From NCBI GenBank assembly GCA_035531475.1, contig DATKST010000069.1:1-38885 (forward strand): a stretch of DNA of 38,885 bases. Reading direction: 5' to 3'. This document shows, piece by piece, positions 1 to 8,029 of this stretch. Below the pieces are notes generated by a model. The model was given only the letters and a program-made list of their open reading frames with translations. It had not been told where the DNA came from and searched no databases. Both the position numbers and the translations under genes were made by a program. This DNA is from CALCEB01 sp035531475. GTDB taxonomy: Bacteria > Acidobacteriota > Terriglobia > UBA7540. Position 1 is the stretch's first letter. Each line of letters begins with the position of its first letter.

Positions 1-2
1 TT

Positions 3-122
3 GTCTGGACGAAGGGACCGGAGCGCCTGCAACACATTATTGAAAAGACCCAAGAGTATCAGGCGGTGCACCCGCGGAAGCCGAGACGCCGCCGTCGGAA
101 AACGAATACTATAAAGCACTAA
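3..122 (+). CDS. C-terminal end of a probable IS630-like transposase (partial)
   Basis: The frame is open from the window edge to a TAA at 120-122 and encodes about 39 residues. It has a W-T-K-G-P-E-R-L segment, a short helix, then a very basic tail (K-P-R-R-R-R-R-K). This resembles the end of IS630/Tc1-type transposases, where a W-T-K motif precedes the last helix. The upstream part lies outside the window, so the DDE catalytic residues and terminal repeats cannot be seen. The family is assigned only from this tail and is tentative; it could be another basic C-terminus. Confidence 0.4.
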   Translation, partial: VWTKGPERLQHIIEKTQEYQAVHPRKPRRRRRKTNTIKH

Positions 123-152
123 CTGTACGATGTACTAGCCGCTCCGGGTGGG

Positions 153-1634
153 TCAGAGAGGGTCCGAGGCACGCATTTTCCCGGGCCGGCGCTTCCACCA
201 GAAGTACGGTCTCGCCATCCACTTCAACATTCGAAGCCGGTGCTTATACCAATAAGAACTCCAATCCTGCGGAGCGAGGTAAAGCGTATCGCCGGGCTGC
301 ACAACAAGGCTGACTTCAATGTTCGGCGCAAGGTCGATCGGGATCTTGTTCCTGCGGCAGGCTTCATATACATGACGGAAGACGGTCACCATGTCTTCAT
401 AACGCGGTGGCGGCCATCGTTCCATGTCGGAGCCGACGGTGGGGCGAAAGACACAGACGGTTGGAAAAGCTCCAACACCGGTAATGTAATCAATGGCTTT
501 GAGGGTATCGTGCAACGGTTCCACTCCGGCGATGATCTCCCCAGAGCATGTGCCCTTCCCCAATTTGTCAGTCGTATACTCCAAGGCGCGAAAGAAGGCC
601 TCTTGTCCTACCAGCCTGGCTTTTCCAGGACAAAACTTCGCGAAATAGTCAGGGTTCTGAAACTCATAACAGAAGCTGAAATGGTCAACGCCGAGGTCGA
701 TTAGCCGGTCGTATTTCCACAAATCGCGCGTTGGCATCAACTGCACACCCACCAAGCATCCTACCCGCGACTTGACGGCTTCGACGTAGGGCGCCGCTAT
801 ATCGAGATCACGATGCGTCTGGTAACCTGAATTAAAATGGATGAAGGTTGCGCCGGATTCCTTTTTGGCGGCGCGCACCACTTCAACGACGTCCTCGATG
901 CTTTTTTGCGCCGCCTCATTGACACCCACGTTGAGGCCCGTGGTGCAGAACTTACAGTTCATGCGCGGAACGTGATGCCACAACCCGCAAGCGTTGGAAA
1001 GGTAAATGCCGAGGTATGTGCCCTGAAGCGCACCGACTTGATCCATGCGTGTTCCGCGCGAGGTGAGCCGCCGGTACCAAACTGGCTCCGGAGGCACTCG
1101 GACTGGATAACGAAAGCCTTGCCGTTGATCCACTATGAAAGTTCCCTGCCAGTCGCCAAGCAGCCGGTAACACGACCGAAGAGCAAAGCTCTCTACGATG
1201 GGAACATTGACCCAGATGTTTTTGAGTTCGCCAGGAATAATCAACTCCAGCCCGCTGCCCAGCCCGGCGCGCTTCCGCGAGACGGGCCGTCCATCCTTTT
1301 CGAGTTGAGCCGGGGAGGTAACACGAAGGCCTTTGCACAGCAAATCGATTTCGAGCTCGCAGGGATTGAGCGGAACGCGGGGCACCAACTCCTCGTTCAG
1401 TGATTCGGCGAGAGCGGAAGGCACGCCACATTCCTGGCTACGGCTGAGCATGAGAAAAACCCTCAAGTCTGGACACTTTGATTGGAGCACCTCTCGGATG
1501 CGCTCGCCATAGCAGATTTGTCCTCCTGAATGGTAGGTTTGTCCCATTGACCGGACGCCGTAGCGCCCATAGATTTTGACTGGGGTTCTTCGGGGCTGAT
1601 CGCGGATCACAGCGTTGCGTCCATCGTTGATCAA
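153..1634 (-). CDS. Radical SAM protein with widely spaced cysteine motif
   Basis: A 493-residue protein. Residues 205-240 contain C216, C227 and C230 in the context SNACGLWHH...NCKFCTTG. This is a C-X10-C-X2-C arrangement instead of the usual C-X3-C-X2-C that holds the 4Fe-4S cluster of radical SAM enzymes. The following region has radical-SAM-like beta/alpha segments (for example ATFIHFNSGYQ and VGVQLMPTRDLW). About 200 residues precede the cluster motif and do not match a domain I can name. The only in-frame start near the 5' end is TTG at 1634, just after an in-frame stop. The gene is divergent from the small gene and oxygenase to its right. Radical SAM assignment is fairly secure; substrate is unknown. 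Confidence 0.78.
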   Translation of the reverse strand: MINDGRNAVIRDQPRRTPVKIYGRYGVRSMGQTYHSGGQICYGERIREVLQSKCPDLRVFLMLSRSQECGVPSALAESLNEELVPRVPLNPCELEIDLLCKGLRVTSPAQLEKDGRPVSRKRAGLGSGLELIIPGELKNIWVNVPIVESFALRSCYRLLGDWQGTFIVDQRQGFRYPVRVPPEPVWYRRLTSRGTRMDQVGALQGTYLGIYLSNACGLWHHVPRMNCKFCTTGLNVGVNEAAQKSIEDVVEVVRAAKKESGATFIHFNSGYQTHRDLDIAAPYVEAVKSRVGCLVGVQLMPTRDLWKYDRLIDLGVDHFSFCYEFQNPDYFAKFCPGKARLVGQEAFFRALEYTTDKLGKGTCSGEIIAGVEPLHDTLKAIDYITGVGAFPTVCVFRPTVGSDMERWPPPRYEDMVTVFRHVYEACRRNKIPIDLAPNIEVSLVVQPGDTLYLAPQDWSSYWYKHRLRMLKWMARPYFWWKRRPGKMRASDPL

Positions 1635-1731
1635 AAGGTTGAAAATGGTGTATTTGCATTATTGACCCGTGCGGCGAATGGTGTTCTGATACCCAGGCGA
1701 TGTTGCGCCCATGGCAAGGACGGGCAGGGTT

Positions 1732-2025
1732 ATGGACTTGAGTCTCGCAGATTACATCGATGAGGTGTCGCGGGAGCTAAGCGAACGGGTGGAGTATCAA
1801 CGGCAGGTTCTCCTCCAAATAGTTGGGGACCGCCAGCCCGCGGGCAAGCCTCTCGGTTATTGCGTTTTGGTTGATTGTGGCCCGCGACGCAAGTATCGCG
1901 CGGCGGTGCAGGAAACAATTCGGGTGCTGGAGGAAACGCGGAGTGCCTTCAAATCCCGCCAGCTTGAGGAACTTCGCAAACGGCTCCAAGGATTGCTGGC
2001 TGAAGATGCGGCCAGAACTCTTTAG
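1732..2025 (+). CDS. Small conserved-looking protein with C-terminal coiled coil
   Basis: A protein of about 97 residues that I do not recognise functionally. The N-terminal half is mixed; the C-terminal half (AVQETIRVLEETRSAFKSRQ and onwards) is a charged amphipathic helix with heptad character ending in LRKRLQGLL, suggesting a coiled coil or helical hairpin. The ATG at 1732 is preferred because a CAGGG stretch precedes it; an in-frame ATG at 1711 lacks an obvious Shine-Dalgarno. It lies between the divergent radical SAM gene and the 2OG oxygenase, and a hairpin with a T run follows it. No signal peptide or membrane segment is visible. Confidence 0.6.
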   Translation: MDLSLADYIDEVSRELSERVEYQRQVLLQIVGDRQPAGKPLGYCVLVDCGPRRKYRAAVQETIRVLEETRSAFKSRQLEELRKRLQGLLAEDAARTL

Positions 2026-2096
2026 ATTCGGGATCTTTTTTAAGCAAGCCAGCTTTAGAAATGTCTGACGGCTCCAATCTTGGATTGGGGAAGTGC

Positions 2097-2160
2097 GGGC
2101 GTAACAAGGACTGTTGCTGCCTGACGGGGCAGTGGAAATCCTGGTTATGCCCGTTTTTTT
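2097..2160 (+). terminator. Long hairpin with T run after the small coiled-coil gene
   Basis: GGGC at 2097-2100 pairs with GCCC at 2149-2152. The stem continues with a G-T wobble, TAAC/GTTA, one mismatch and AGGA/TCCT, and an inner hairpin CTGCC/GGCAG closes the top. A run of seven T follows at 2154-2160. A second small hairpin, CCAATC-ttg-GATTGG, lies just upstream at 2074-2088. The layout fits an intrinsic terminator for the small gene. The large internal loop and its place in front of the oxygenase also allow a structured leader. Confidence 0.55.
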
Positions 2161-2316
2161 GTTTTCTGGCGTCTTCGGTGGCTGCCGGCGAGCGGCCTCC
2201 GTGAAAGCTGCGGGCGTGTTCAACCTGTTGTCAGGATGAATTGTTAGGTGCACATCGGCCGCCTTCCCGAGCAAGACCACAAACGACACCACAAATATGA
2301 TGCTGGCAGGTTAACC

Positions 2317-3054
2317 ATGGAATACCTAAATGCCGATTGCCTCAATGGAATCTCCTCCGGGCCGTTTCACACACAGCGCCCTTATCCGTGGATCAGCATA
2401 GAAAACACGCTGACGAGGGATGGTTTCCAGCTTCTCCGTGAGAGTCTTCCCGACGTTTCGCTTTTTGAGCGGAAAGTAGGGATTAAGCGTTCGCACGGGC
2501 AATGCAGCCATAACCGCTACATCCTGCATTACCGCCCAGACCTGAAGCTGGCGGAACCGTGGAGGGAATTTATCGCTGAGATTCATAGCGAAATCTATGA
2601 ATCTTTTCTCCGCCGGATGTGTGGCCTGCAGCGTGATGAGCAATTCGTTCTCACCTTGGAATGGTACTACGCCTGGCAAGGCTGCTCCGTCTCGCCGCAC
2701 TGCGACGCCCAGCGCAAACTGGGCACGCACATCTTCTACTTCAATACGGCAGAGGATTGGGACGCGCGCTGGGGCGGCGAGATTCTCATTCTCGATGACG
2801 GAGGCCGCTTCAGGGCTCATTCGGCGCCGGATTTCGACCAGCTTCGCGTCGCAGCGGCTTTGGATGCAGTGGGCAACGAAAGCCTGCTTTTCCAGCGCAC
2901 TCCCCATTCCTGGCACGGCGTGCGACCGCTGGAGTGCCCGCCGGACGCTTTGCGAAAGCTGTTCATTGTTACTATTAACATTCCTACGTTTCAAGTCTGG
3001 TGGCGACGCTTACGCGGGAAGGATGCGGATGGCTATCCCATGAAGGCTTGCTGA
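2317..3054 (+). CDS. 2-oxoglutarate/Fe(II)-dependent oxygenase
   Basis: A 245-residue enzyme of the double-stranded beta-helix type. The iron-binding HxD is at H128-C-D130 (context SVSPHCDAQ), followed by FYFNTAEDWDARWGGE as in prolyl-hydroxylase-like enzymes. The distal histidine is likely H200 in SWHGVRP, and the 2-oxoglutarate-binding arginine is likely R213 in ALRKLFIVTINI. Such enzymes couple 2-oxoglutarate decarboxylation to hydroxylation of a protein or small molecule, usually in the cytoplasm. The ATG at 2317 follows a GCAGG stretch; a frame extension to 2248 is less likely. A decayed paralogue lies at 10115-10495. Substrate is unknown; nearby radical SAM genes suggest, but do not show, a shared modification pathway. 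Confidence 0.85.
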   Translation: MEYLNADCLNGISSGPFHTQRPYPWISIENTLTRDGFQLLRESLPDVSLFERKVGIKRSHGQCSHNRYILHYRPDLKLAEPWREFIAEIHSEIYESFLRRMCGLQRDEQFVLTLEWYYAWQGCSVSPHCDAQRKLGTHIFYFNTAEDWDARWGGEILILDDGGRFRAHSAPDFDQLRVAAALDAVGNESLLFQRTPHSWHGVRPLECPPDALRKLFIVTINIPTFQVWWRRLRGKDADGYPMKAC

Positions 3055-3130
3055 GGTAAAGTCGCCAGACCGCATGCAGCGAAGCACTTTTTTTAGATTT
3101 CCGGGAACGGTCTCCAGGAGGCCCTGAATC

Positions 3131-3628
3131 ATGAAGCGCACCGAATTGGCGGTTGAAAACACTGACCTCAACCCGCCATCCCACAAGCCCATCTCCAAGA
3201 AGGCTATCCATTCACCACAGGTTCTGAACGAGGCGTATGATTACCCCCAACCCTCCTCCTTTTCGCGAGGATTAAGGCTGGACATCAGGGGAATCGTCTT
3301 TTTGTTGATCTCCGGCACGGCCAGCGTGGACGAACACGGGCAGACAGCCCACCCGGGCGATTTCCGCAGCCAGGCGTGGCGGACCTACCATAACCTTACG
3401 ACTTTGCTTGAGGCCGAGGGAGTCACGTGGCACGACGTGGTGCGGACCACTTGCTATCTCCGCGATATCGAGCGCGATTACGCAGCCTTTAACGAGATTC
3501 GGACTCAGTTCTTCAAGGAGCAGGAACTCGATCCCCTGCCCGCTTCGACCGGCATCCAGGCGATTCTTTGCCGGCCCGATCTGTTGATCGAAATCGAGGT
3601 GATGGCGATTTTCGAGTCGGCGGGCTAA
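3131..3628 (+). CDS. RidA/YjgF-family protein, probably non-deaminase subgroup
   Basis: A 165-residue protein. Its last 110 or so residues carry the RidA fold signature: SGTASVDEHGQT, then a strand-helix pattern with VVRTTCYLRDI and the closing IEIEVMAIF. Canonical RidA enzymes hydrolyse reactive enamine/imine intermediates using an arginine in the sequence PARS near the end. Here the matching stretch reads PASTGIQ, so the arginine appears to be replaced. That places it with Rid subgroups not expected to have imine deaminase activity. About 45 extra N-terminal residues precede the domain. A clear AGGAGG at 3117-3122 sets the ATG at 3131. It lies 76 bases after the oxygenase on the same strand, so co-transcription is plausible. 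Confidence 0.8.
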   Translation: MKRTELAVENTDLNPPSHKPISKKAIHSPQVLNEAYDYPQPSSFSRGLRLDIRGIVFLLISGTASVDEHGQTAHPGDFRSQAWRTYHNLTTLLEAEGVTWHDVVRTTCYLRDIERDYAAFNEIRTQFFKEQELDPLPASTGIQAILCRPDLLIEIEVMAIFESAG

Positions 3629-3919
3629 ATCGCTGACGGATGGCGCAGGCCTCGTTTTGTGATGTCCGTGAATTCGCGAATTAGCAGTAGAGAGTGCTTG
3701 AGTGTATTCTGGTTCGGTGGGAAATAGACGGGTTCCGTTTTTTGTAACTTTGTCATCCGCCCTTCGTGGGAGGAGTCTATCGTCCGATCACGTTGAGGAA
3801 AAGAGTTCGGGGCGCGGACGCAGAAGAAAGCTCGTACGCCCCCACATCCTTATCTCGATCAGTCTGCCAGGTTGGCGCACGGCGTCTTCACGGAGTGGAT
3901 CATCGGAGGGAATAGGTAA
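3629..3919. other. Intergenic stretch with a 12-bp perfect palindrome
   Basis: No supported gene is seen between the RidA-like gene and the cytochrome. A perfect palindrome AATTCGCGAATT is at 3671-3682 and may be a regulator site for the cytochrome operon. A Shine-Dalgarno GGAGGG at 3905-3910 serves the cytochrome start. A short open frame here has no protein-like features. Confidence 0.4.
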
Positions 3920-6025
3920 ATGGATCAAAATGGAGATTCAGCTTCTCCGGTTCGCCATGCTTTTCTAACGGAGCACGGCATCCTCGGCTTCGGTGTGGTC
4001 GGAGGAGTTTTACTTTTCCTGACGATCACGGGGCTCTGGATCTGGCTGTTGCCCTTCAGCGTCTCGGCGCAAATGGCGGTACTGCTGCATACGGCGTTCG
4101 GATTGCTCTTAGTGATTCCTTTGGCTTTTTGGCAGCTCAGCCACTGGCTGGCAACTCGTAAGGCGCGCTGGCGTTTCAGGAAGTTTTGCGCCTATGCCGG
4201 GTTTTGGAGCATCGCCGTCACCACCCTCAGCGGCATCGTGGTGAGCTGGGAGGCGGTTTTTTCACTGAATATCAGCCACTTCTGGGACCGCACGCACCTG
4301 TGGAGCGGGCTGGCCGCTATACCCTTCCTGGCAGTCCATGTCTGGCCGGGGGCCAAGACGATCGTGATCCACGAGGACCTACACGAGCCTGCGGGCACGC
4401 CCGTGAACCTCTCGCCGGGACGCCGCAGAATGTGGGTCTTGGCGGGAGGGACAACCGGGGCACTGCTGGTTATCCTAGGCGTTGTGGCCGCTGTTTACCG
4501 CGCTCCCGAATACACTCACTATAAGCTGCCGGCGGGATACAAGATGCCCTACGGGAAGGACCCGTTCGCCCCCAGCATGACCACGACGGAGAGCGGCGGG
4601 CCGGTGGCGCCGGAGTTGCTTGCCGGGTCGAAATCCTGCGGCGCAGCGGGCTGCCATACGGGAATTTATCAGGAGTGGCGAGCCAGCGCGCATCGCTGGG
4701 CCTCCGAGGATATATTCTTCCAGGCCATCCAGGGCGCGATGATCAAGGAGGCCGGAGCGCCTGCGACGCGCTACTGTGCCGGTTGCCATGATCCCGTGTC
4801 GCTGCTTTCGGCGTACAAAAATGCGAGCGCCAGCATCGAGGCGCCCGGCTTCAAGGAAGGCGATTCCTGCATTGCCTGTCACGCGATGCGGCGCGTGGAC
4901 GTGCAGGGGAACGGAAACTACGTGTGGGGACCTCCGAAGCCTTATTTGTTCGAACACCGGCAGGCCGGGTACGCATTGGCAGTCGCACACTTCCTGATTC
5001 GCGCCTATCCCCGACAGCACGACAAGGACTACGACCTTGCGCTCGCGAAGAAGCCGGAGTCGTGCGCTTCCTGCCACAAGCAGTTCATTGACAAACAGAT
5101 CAATCACGTCGGCTGGGTGCAGCTCCAGAACCAGTACGACGACTGGAGGATGGGCAAGTGGAATACAAGCCCGGACCCGGCCCACCGCCTGCGTTGCCAG
5201 CAGTGCCACATGTATTACGTCACCGCTTCGAACCCAGCGATGGCTGATCCTTATGACCGCCTCGTGGGTCTCGGACTCAAGCACCGGAACCACTGGTTTG
5301 CCGCCGCCAATCAGGTGATACCTGAAACCATTCATTCGCCCGACGCTGCCGCGCAGACCGAACGGGTCGTTCAATGGCTGAAAGGTGAAAAGTATATTCC
5401 GGAGATTGCGAGCATCTGGCCGAAAGGCCCGGTGATCCCGATCAAGGTCGTTGCGGCGGAGCCGTTCCGTCCGGGCTCGCCCGCCGAGTTCCGCGTCGTC
5501 CTCTCGAACAACAAGGCCGGGCACAGCTTTCCCACCGGACCACTCGATTTGATTCGCGCCTGGGTCGAAGTGAAGGTCAGCGACTCCACGGGGCGCGTCC
5601 TCTTCCATTCGGGCGAACTCACGGCGCAAGGCCACGTCGAGCCGGGCACCTTCGTCCTGAAAGCTGTCGGCGTCAACCCGCAGGGGCAGGAAATCACCCG
5701 CCACGACCTTTGGCATTACATCGGCGCGCAATGGAAACGCGCGATTTTCCCCGGCTACTCCGACATGTACGAATACAAATTCAACGTGCCGCGCAACGCT
5801 CCAACCCCGCTGACCATCACGGCGCGATTGCGTTACCGCAAGGCGAACCAGTACTTCATGGACTTCTCATTCCCCGGCAAGCGGCTTGAGACACCCATCA
5901 CGAACCTCTCTTCGGACCGCGTGGAGGTTTCCCTTGCCGCGGGGCACGGGGCCAAGAAGGCGCAGACGGCATCCGCGGCCCGAAGCCGCGGCGCGAGTTC
6001 GCGCCGGCCTGGGGCAGGGCGATGA
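3920..6025 (+). CDS. Membrane multihaem cytochrome: b-type N-domain fused to pentahaem c-type domain
   Basis: A 701-residue protein. Four hydrophobic segments span residues 18-140 and a fifth lies near 175-195. Histidines at 57, 75, 126 and 140 are spaced as in bis-His b-haem helix bundles. The following, probably extracytoplasmic, domain has five covalent haem motifs: C-X4-CH at 240-246, then C-X2-CH at 286-290, 317-321, 382-386 and 426-430. A beta-rich region follows (about 500-670) and then a low-complexity basic Ala/Arg tail. It probably moves electrons between the quinone pool or membrane and a periplasmic partner; the redox partner is unknown. The start is set by GGAGGG nine bases upstream. 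Its stop overlaps the next start (ATGA), so the FG-GAP lipoprotein is likely translated with it. Confidence 0.85.
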   Translation: MDQNGDSASPVRHAFLTEHGILGFGVVGGVLLFLTITGLWIWLLPFSVSAQMAVLLHTAFGLLLVIPLAFWQLSHWLATRKARWRFRKFCAYAGFWSIAVTTLSGIVVSWEAVFSLNISHFWDRTHLWSGLAAIPFLAVHVWPGAKTIVIHEDLHEPAGTPVNLSPGRRRMWVLAGGTTGALLVILGVVAAVYRAPEYTHYKLPAGYKMPYGKDPFAPSMTTTESGGPVAPELLAGSKSCGAAGCHTGIYQEWRASAHRWASEDIFFQAIQGAMIKEAGAPATRYCAGCHDPVSLLSAYKNASASIEAPGFKEGDSCIACHAMRRVDVQGNGNYVWGPPKPYLFEHRQAGYALAVAHFLIRAYPRQHDKDYDLALAKKPESCASCHKQFIDKQINHVGWVQLQNQYDDWRMGKWNTSPDPAHRLRCQQCHMYYVTASNPAMADPYDRLVGLGLKHRNHWFAAANQVIPETIHSPDAAAQTERVVQWLKGEKYIPEIASIWPKGPVIPIKVVAAEPFRPGSPAEFRVVLSNNKAGHSFPTGPLDLIRAWVEVKVSDSTGRVLFHSGELTAQGHVEPGTFVLKAVGVNPQGQEITRHDLWHYIGAQWKRAIFPGYSDMYEYKFNVPRNAPTPLTITARLRYRKANQYFMDFSFPGKRLETPITNLSSDRVEVSLAAGHGAKKAQTASAARSRGASSRRPGAGR

Positions 6026-7812
6026 CGCGGCGAGACATTCTGCGCTCGGGGGTGGGAGTTCTGATTGGCGGCTTTGCCGCGGGGTGCTCCAGGAAGGCCT
6101 CCCGTAAAGAGCAGCAGGTATTTAACAGCCAGGCGCGTACCCTACCCGTAAACCATCCGCATGTCATCTTCACGGATGTTACGAAGGAAGCAGGTATTGA
6201 CTTCGTTCACTCTTCGGGAGCGCGAACTCACCAGCTTCCCGAAGATATGGGTTCGGGCGCCGCCTGGGGAGACTTTGATAACGATGGCTTTCCCGATCTC
6301 TATCTCGTCAATCAGCCGGGCCCGTGGGGCCAGCCAGTGGGTCCTGATTCCCCAACCAGCCGTCTTTATCACAACAATGGTGACGGGACCTTCACGGACG
6401 TGACCGACCGGGCTGGTGTGGCCAATCGTGGCGGGTTCGGCATGGGCGCGGCTTGGGGTGACTATGACAACGACGGCTTTCTGGATCTTTACGTCACCAA
6501 CTACGGCCGTTCAGTTTTATATCACAACAATGGCAACGGCACTTTTACTGACGTTACGGACCGCGCTGGGGTGGCCAATAACCGCTGGGGCATGACGGCG
6601 GTCTGGTTCGATTACGACAACGACGGCTATTTGGACCTGTACGTCCCCAATTACTTCGACTACAACCTAAAGGGAGTACCCGCCGGCGCAACCTCCCAGG
6701 AATATGGGATTGACGTGCCGTTTACGCTCAACCCCGCCTCCTTTAATCCGGTTCCCAACCGCCTCTATCACAACAATCGCGACGGCACGTTTACAGACGT
6801 TGCGGTGCGCCTCGGAGTATCGGATCCTTCAGGGCGGAGCCTGACGGCTGCCTTTGCCGACTTCACCCTCAACGGCTTGCAGGATATTTACGTGGGAAAT
6901 GATATATCGAGCAATCAGTTATACCAGAATCTTGGCCGCGGCCACTTCCGGAATGCGAGCGCTTCTTCGTGGACTGAAGAATACCGGGGAACCATGGGGA
7001 TCGCTATTGGCGACTTCGATGGAGACGGGGACGAAGACATGTTCCTCAGCCATTGGACCGCGCAGGGCGATGCGCTCTACCAAAACCTCTGGCTCGAGCA
7101 GAAAGGGCGCCGAAAGCTTCACTTCGAAGACGCCGCGGATATGTACGGGTGCGGCGCCATCTCCTACTCGGTGGCCGGATGGGGAACCTTCTTTTTCGAT
7201 TTTGATAATGACGGCTGGCTGGATTTACTGGTGGTGAACGGCTCGACGTTCGAAAATAAATCCGACCCTACCAAGCTCATTCCCGAGCGGCCGTTCCTTC
7301 TGTGGTCGAAGGGACAGGACGGCTTCTATGATCTGGCCCGGTCTGGAGCCGCGGGCCAAGCCCTTCAGACGCTGACCAACGGGCGTGGCGCCGCTTACGC
7401 GGATTACGACCGGGACGGGGACCTGGATGTGGTCATTACCACAAATCATGGCCGCGCCATGCTGCTGCGAAACGACGGGGGTAACCGCAACCATTGGCTG
7501 GCTATTCACTTGGTGGGCACGCACAGCAACCGGCAAGGCATCGGGGCTCGGCTGATTCTTGAAGCCGGTGGCCATCGCTATTGCCGCGAATACGGCGTGC
7601 AGGGCTCGTATCTTTCTTATTCTGTTCCGGAGGCTTGGTTCGGTCTCGGCCAAACCAGCCAGATTGAATCGCTCACCATCACCTGGCCTAGCGATACCCG
7701 GCAGGTGTTCCGCAACCTTCCCATTGATCGAACTCTGACCATCACAGAAAACGACACGGGCTGGAAAGAAGGACCCTCTTTACCCGCCCGGCCGCAGGCT
7801 CCCACGCATTGA
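6022..7812 (+). CDS. CRTAC1-type FG-GAP/VCBS repeat protein with ASPIC/UnbV domain, Tat-lipoprotein
   Basis: A 596-residue exported protein. The N-terminus TRRDILRSG followed by a short hydrophobic stretch and FAAGC (C22) combines a twin-arginine motif with a lipobox, suggesting a folded lipoprotein exported by Tat. Repeats with Ca-binding-like loops follow: DFDNDGFPDLY, DYDNDGFLDLY, DYDNDGYLDLY, DFDGDGDEDMF, DFDNDGWLDLL and DYDRDGDLDVV. These are typical of FG-GAP/VCBS beta-propellers. The last 110 residues (HWLAIHLVGT...GIGARL...SVPEAWFGLG) match the ASPIC/UnbV domain. The ATGA overlap with the cytochrome gene suggests a joint role at the cell surface, for instance as a binding partner for the haem domain. 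Exact function of this family is not known to me. Confidence 0.88.
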   Translation: MTRRDILRSGVGVLIGGFAAGCSRKASRKEQQVFNSQARTLPVNHPHVIFTDVTKEAGIDFVHSSGARTHQLPEDMGSGAAWGDFDNDGFPDLYLVNQPGPWGQPVGPDSPTSRLYHNNGDGTFTDVTDRAGVANRGGFGMGAAWGDYDNDGFLDLYVTNYGRSVLYHNNGNGTFTDVTDRAGVANNRWGMTAVWFDYDNDGYLDLYVPNYFDYNLKGVPAGATSQEYGIDVPFTLNPASFNPVPNRLYHNNRDGTFTDVAVRLGVSDPSGRSLTAAFADFTLNGLQDIYVGNDISSNQLYQNLGRGHFRNASASSWTEEYRGTMGIAIGDFDGDGDEDMFLSHWTAQGDALYQNLWLEQKGRRKLHFEDAADMYGCGAISYSVAGWGTFFFDFDNDGWLDLLVVNGSTFENKSDPTKLIPERPFLLWSKGQDGFYDLARSGAAGQALQTLTNGRGAAYADYDRDGDLDVVITTNHGRAMLLRNDGGNRNHWLAIHLVGTHSNRQGIGARLILEAGGHRYCREYGVQGSYLSYSVPEAWFGLGQTSQIESLTITWPSDTRQVFRNLPIDRTLTITENDTGWKEGPSLPARPQAPTH

Positions 7813-7945
7813 CCAGTACAAGGGGACGGTGGATTAGCCATTTACGCAATTCATCTTTTTCTCGACTCACAATGCCCTTTCAAGGAGGCTTAACGCATTA
7901 ACAACATGGCGTGAGCAAGCAAGGCCTTTATAAGGGTTTGGATTT

Positions 7946-8029
7946 ATGACGCAGGCTGTGATGGGTCTTCAGTCCCGGCAAGAGATGGAAATCGTCCAGA
8001 TGAGTAACCAAGAAGAGAGAAGGGAATGA
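7946..8029 (+). CDS. Possible 27-codon leader ORF before the second radical SAM gene
   Basis: An open frame of 27 codons starts at ATG 7946, with AAGGG nine bases upstream, and stops at TGA 8027-8029. The stop overlaps the first ATG of the radical SAM gene as ATGA, which would allow translational coupling. The peptide is polar (MTQAVMGLQS...) with no signal features. It could be a genuine leader peptide or a chance frame; the radical SAM start is a run of three ATGs, so an overlap of this kind can arise by chance. Confidence 0.25.
   Translation: MTQAVMGLQSRQEMEIVQMSNQEERRE

Noticed and set aside
3702..3968. Open frame of 88 codons overlapping the cytochrome start
   Set aside because: No ribosome site, Arg/Ser-rich without motif, and it overlaps a well-supported gene with a clear Shine-Dalgarno.
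4475..5731. Long minus-strand open frame opposite the cytochrome gene
   Set aside because: It lies opposite the haem-binding gene, whose motifs and ribosome site are clear; the minus frame is a codon-bias shadow.
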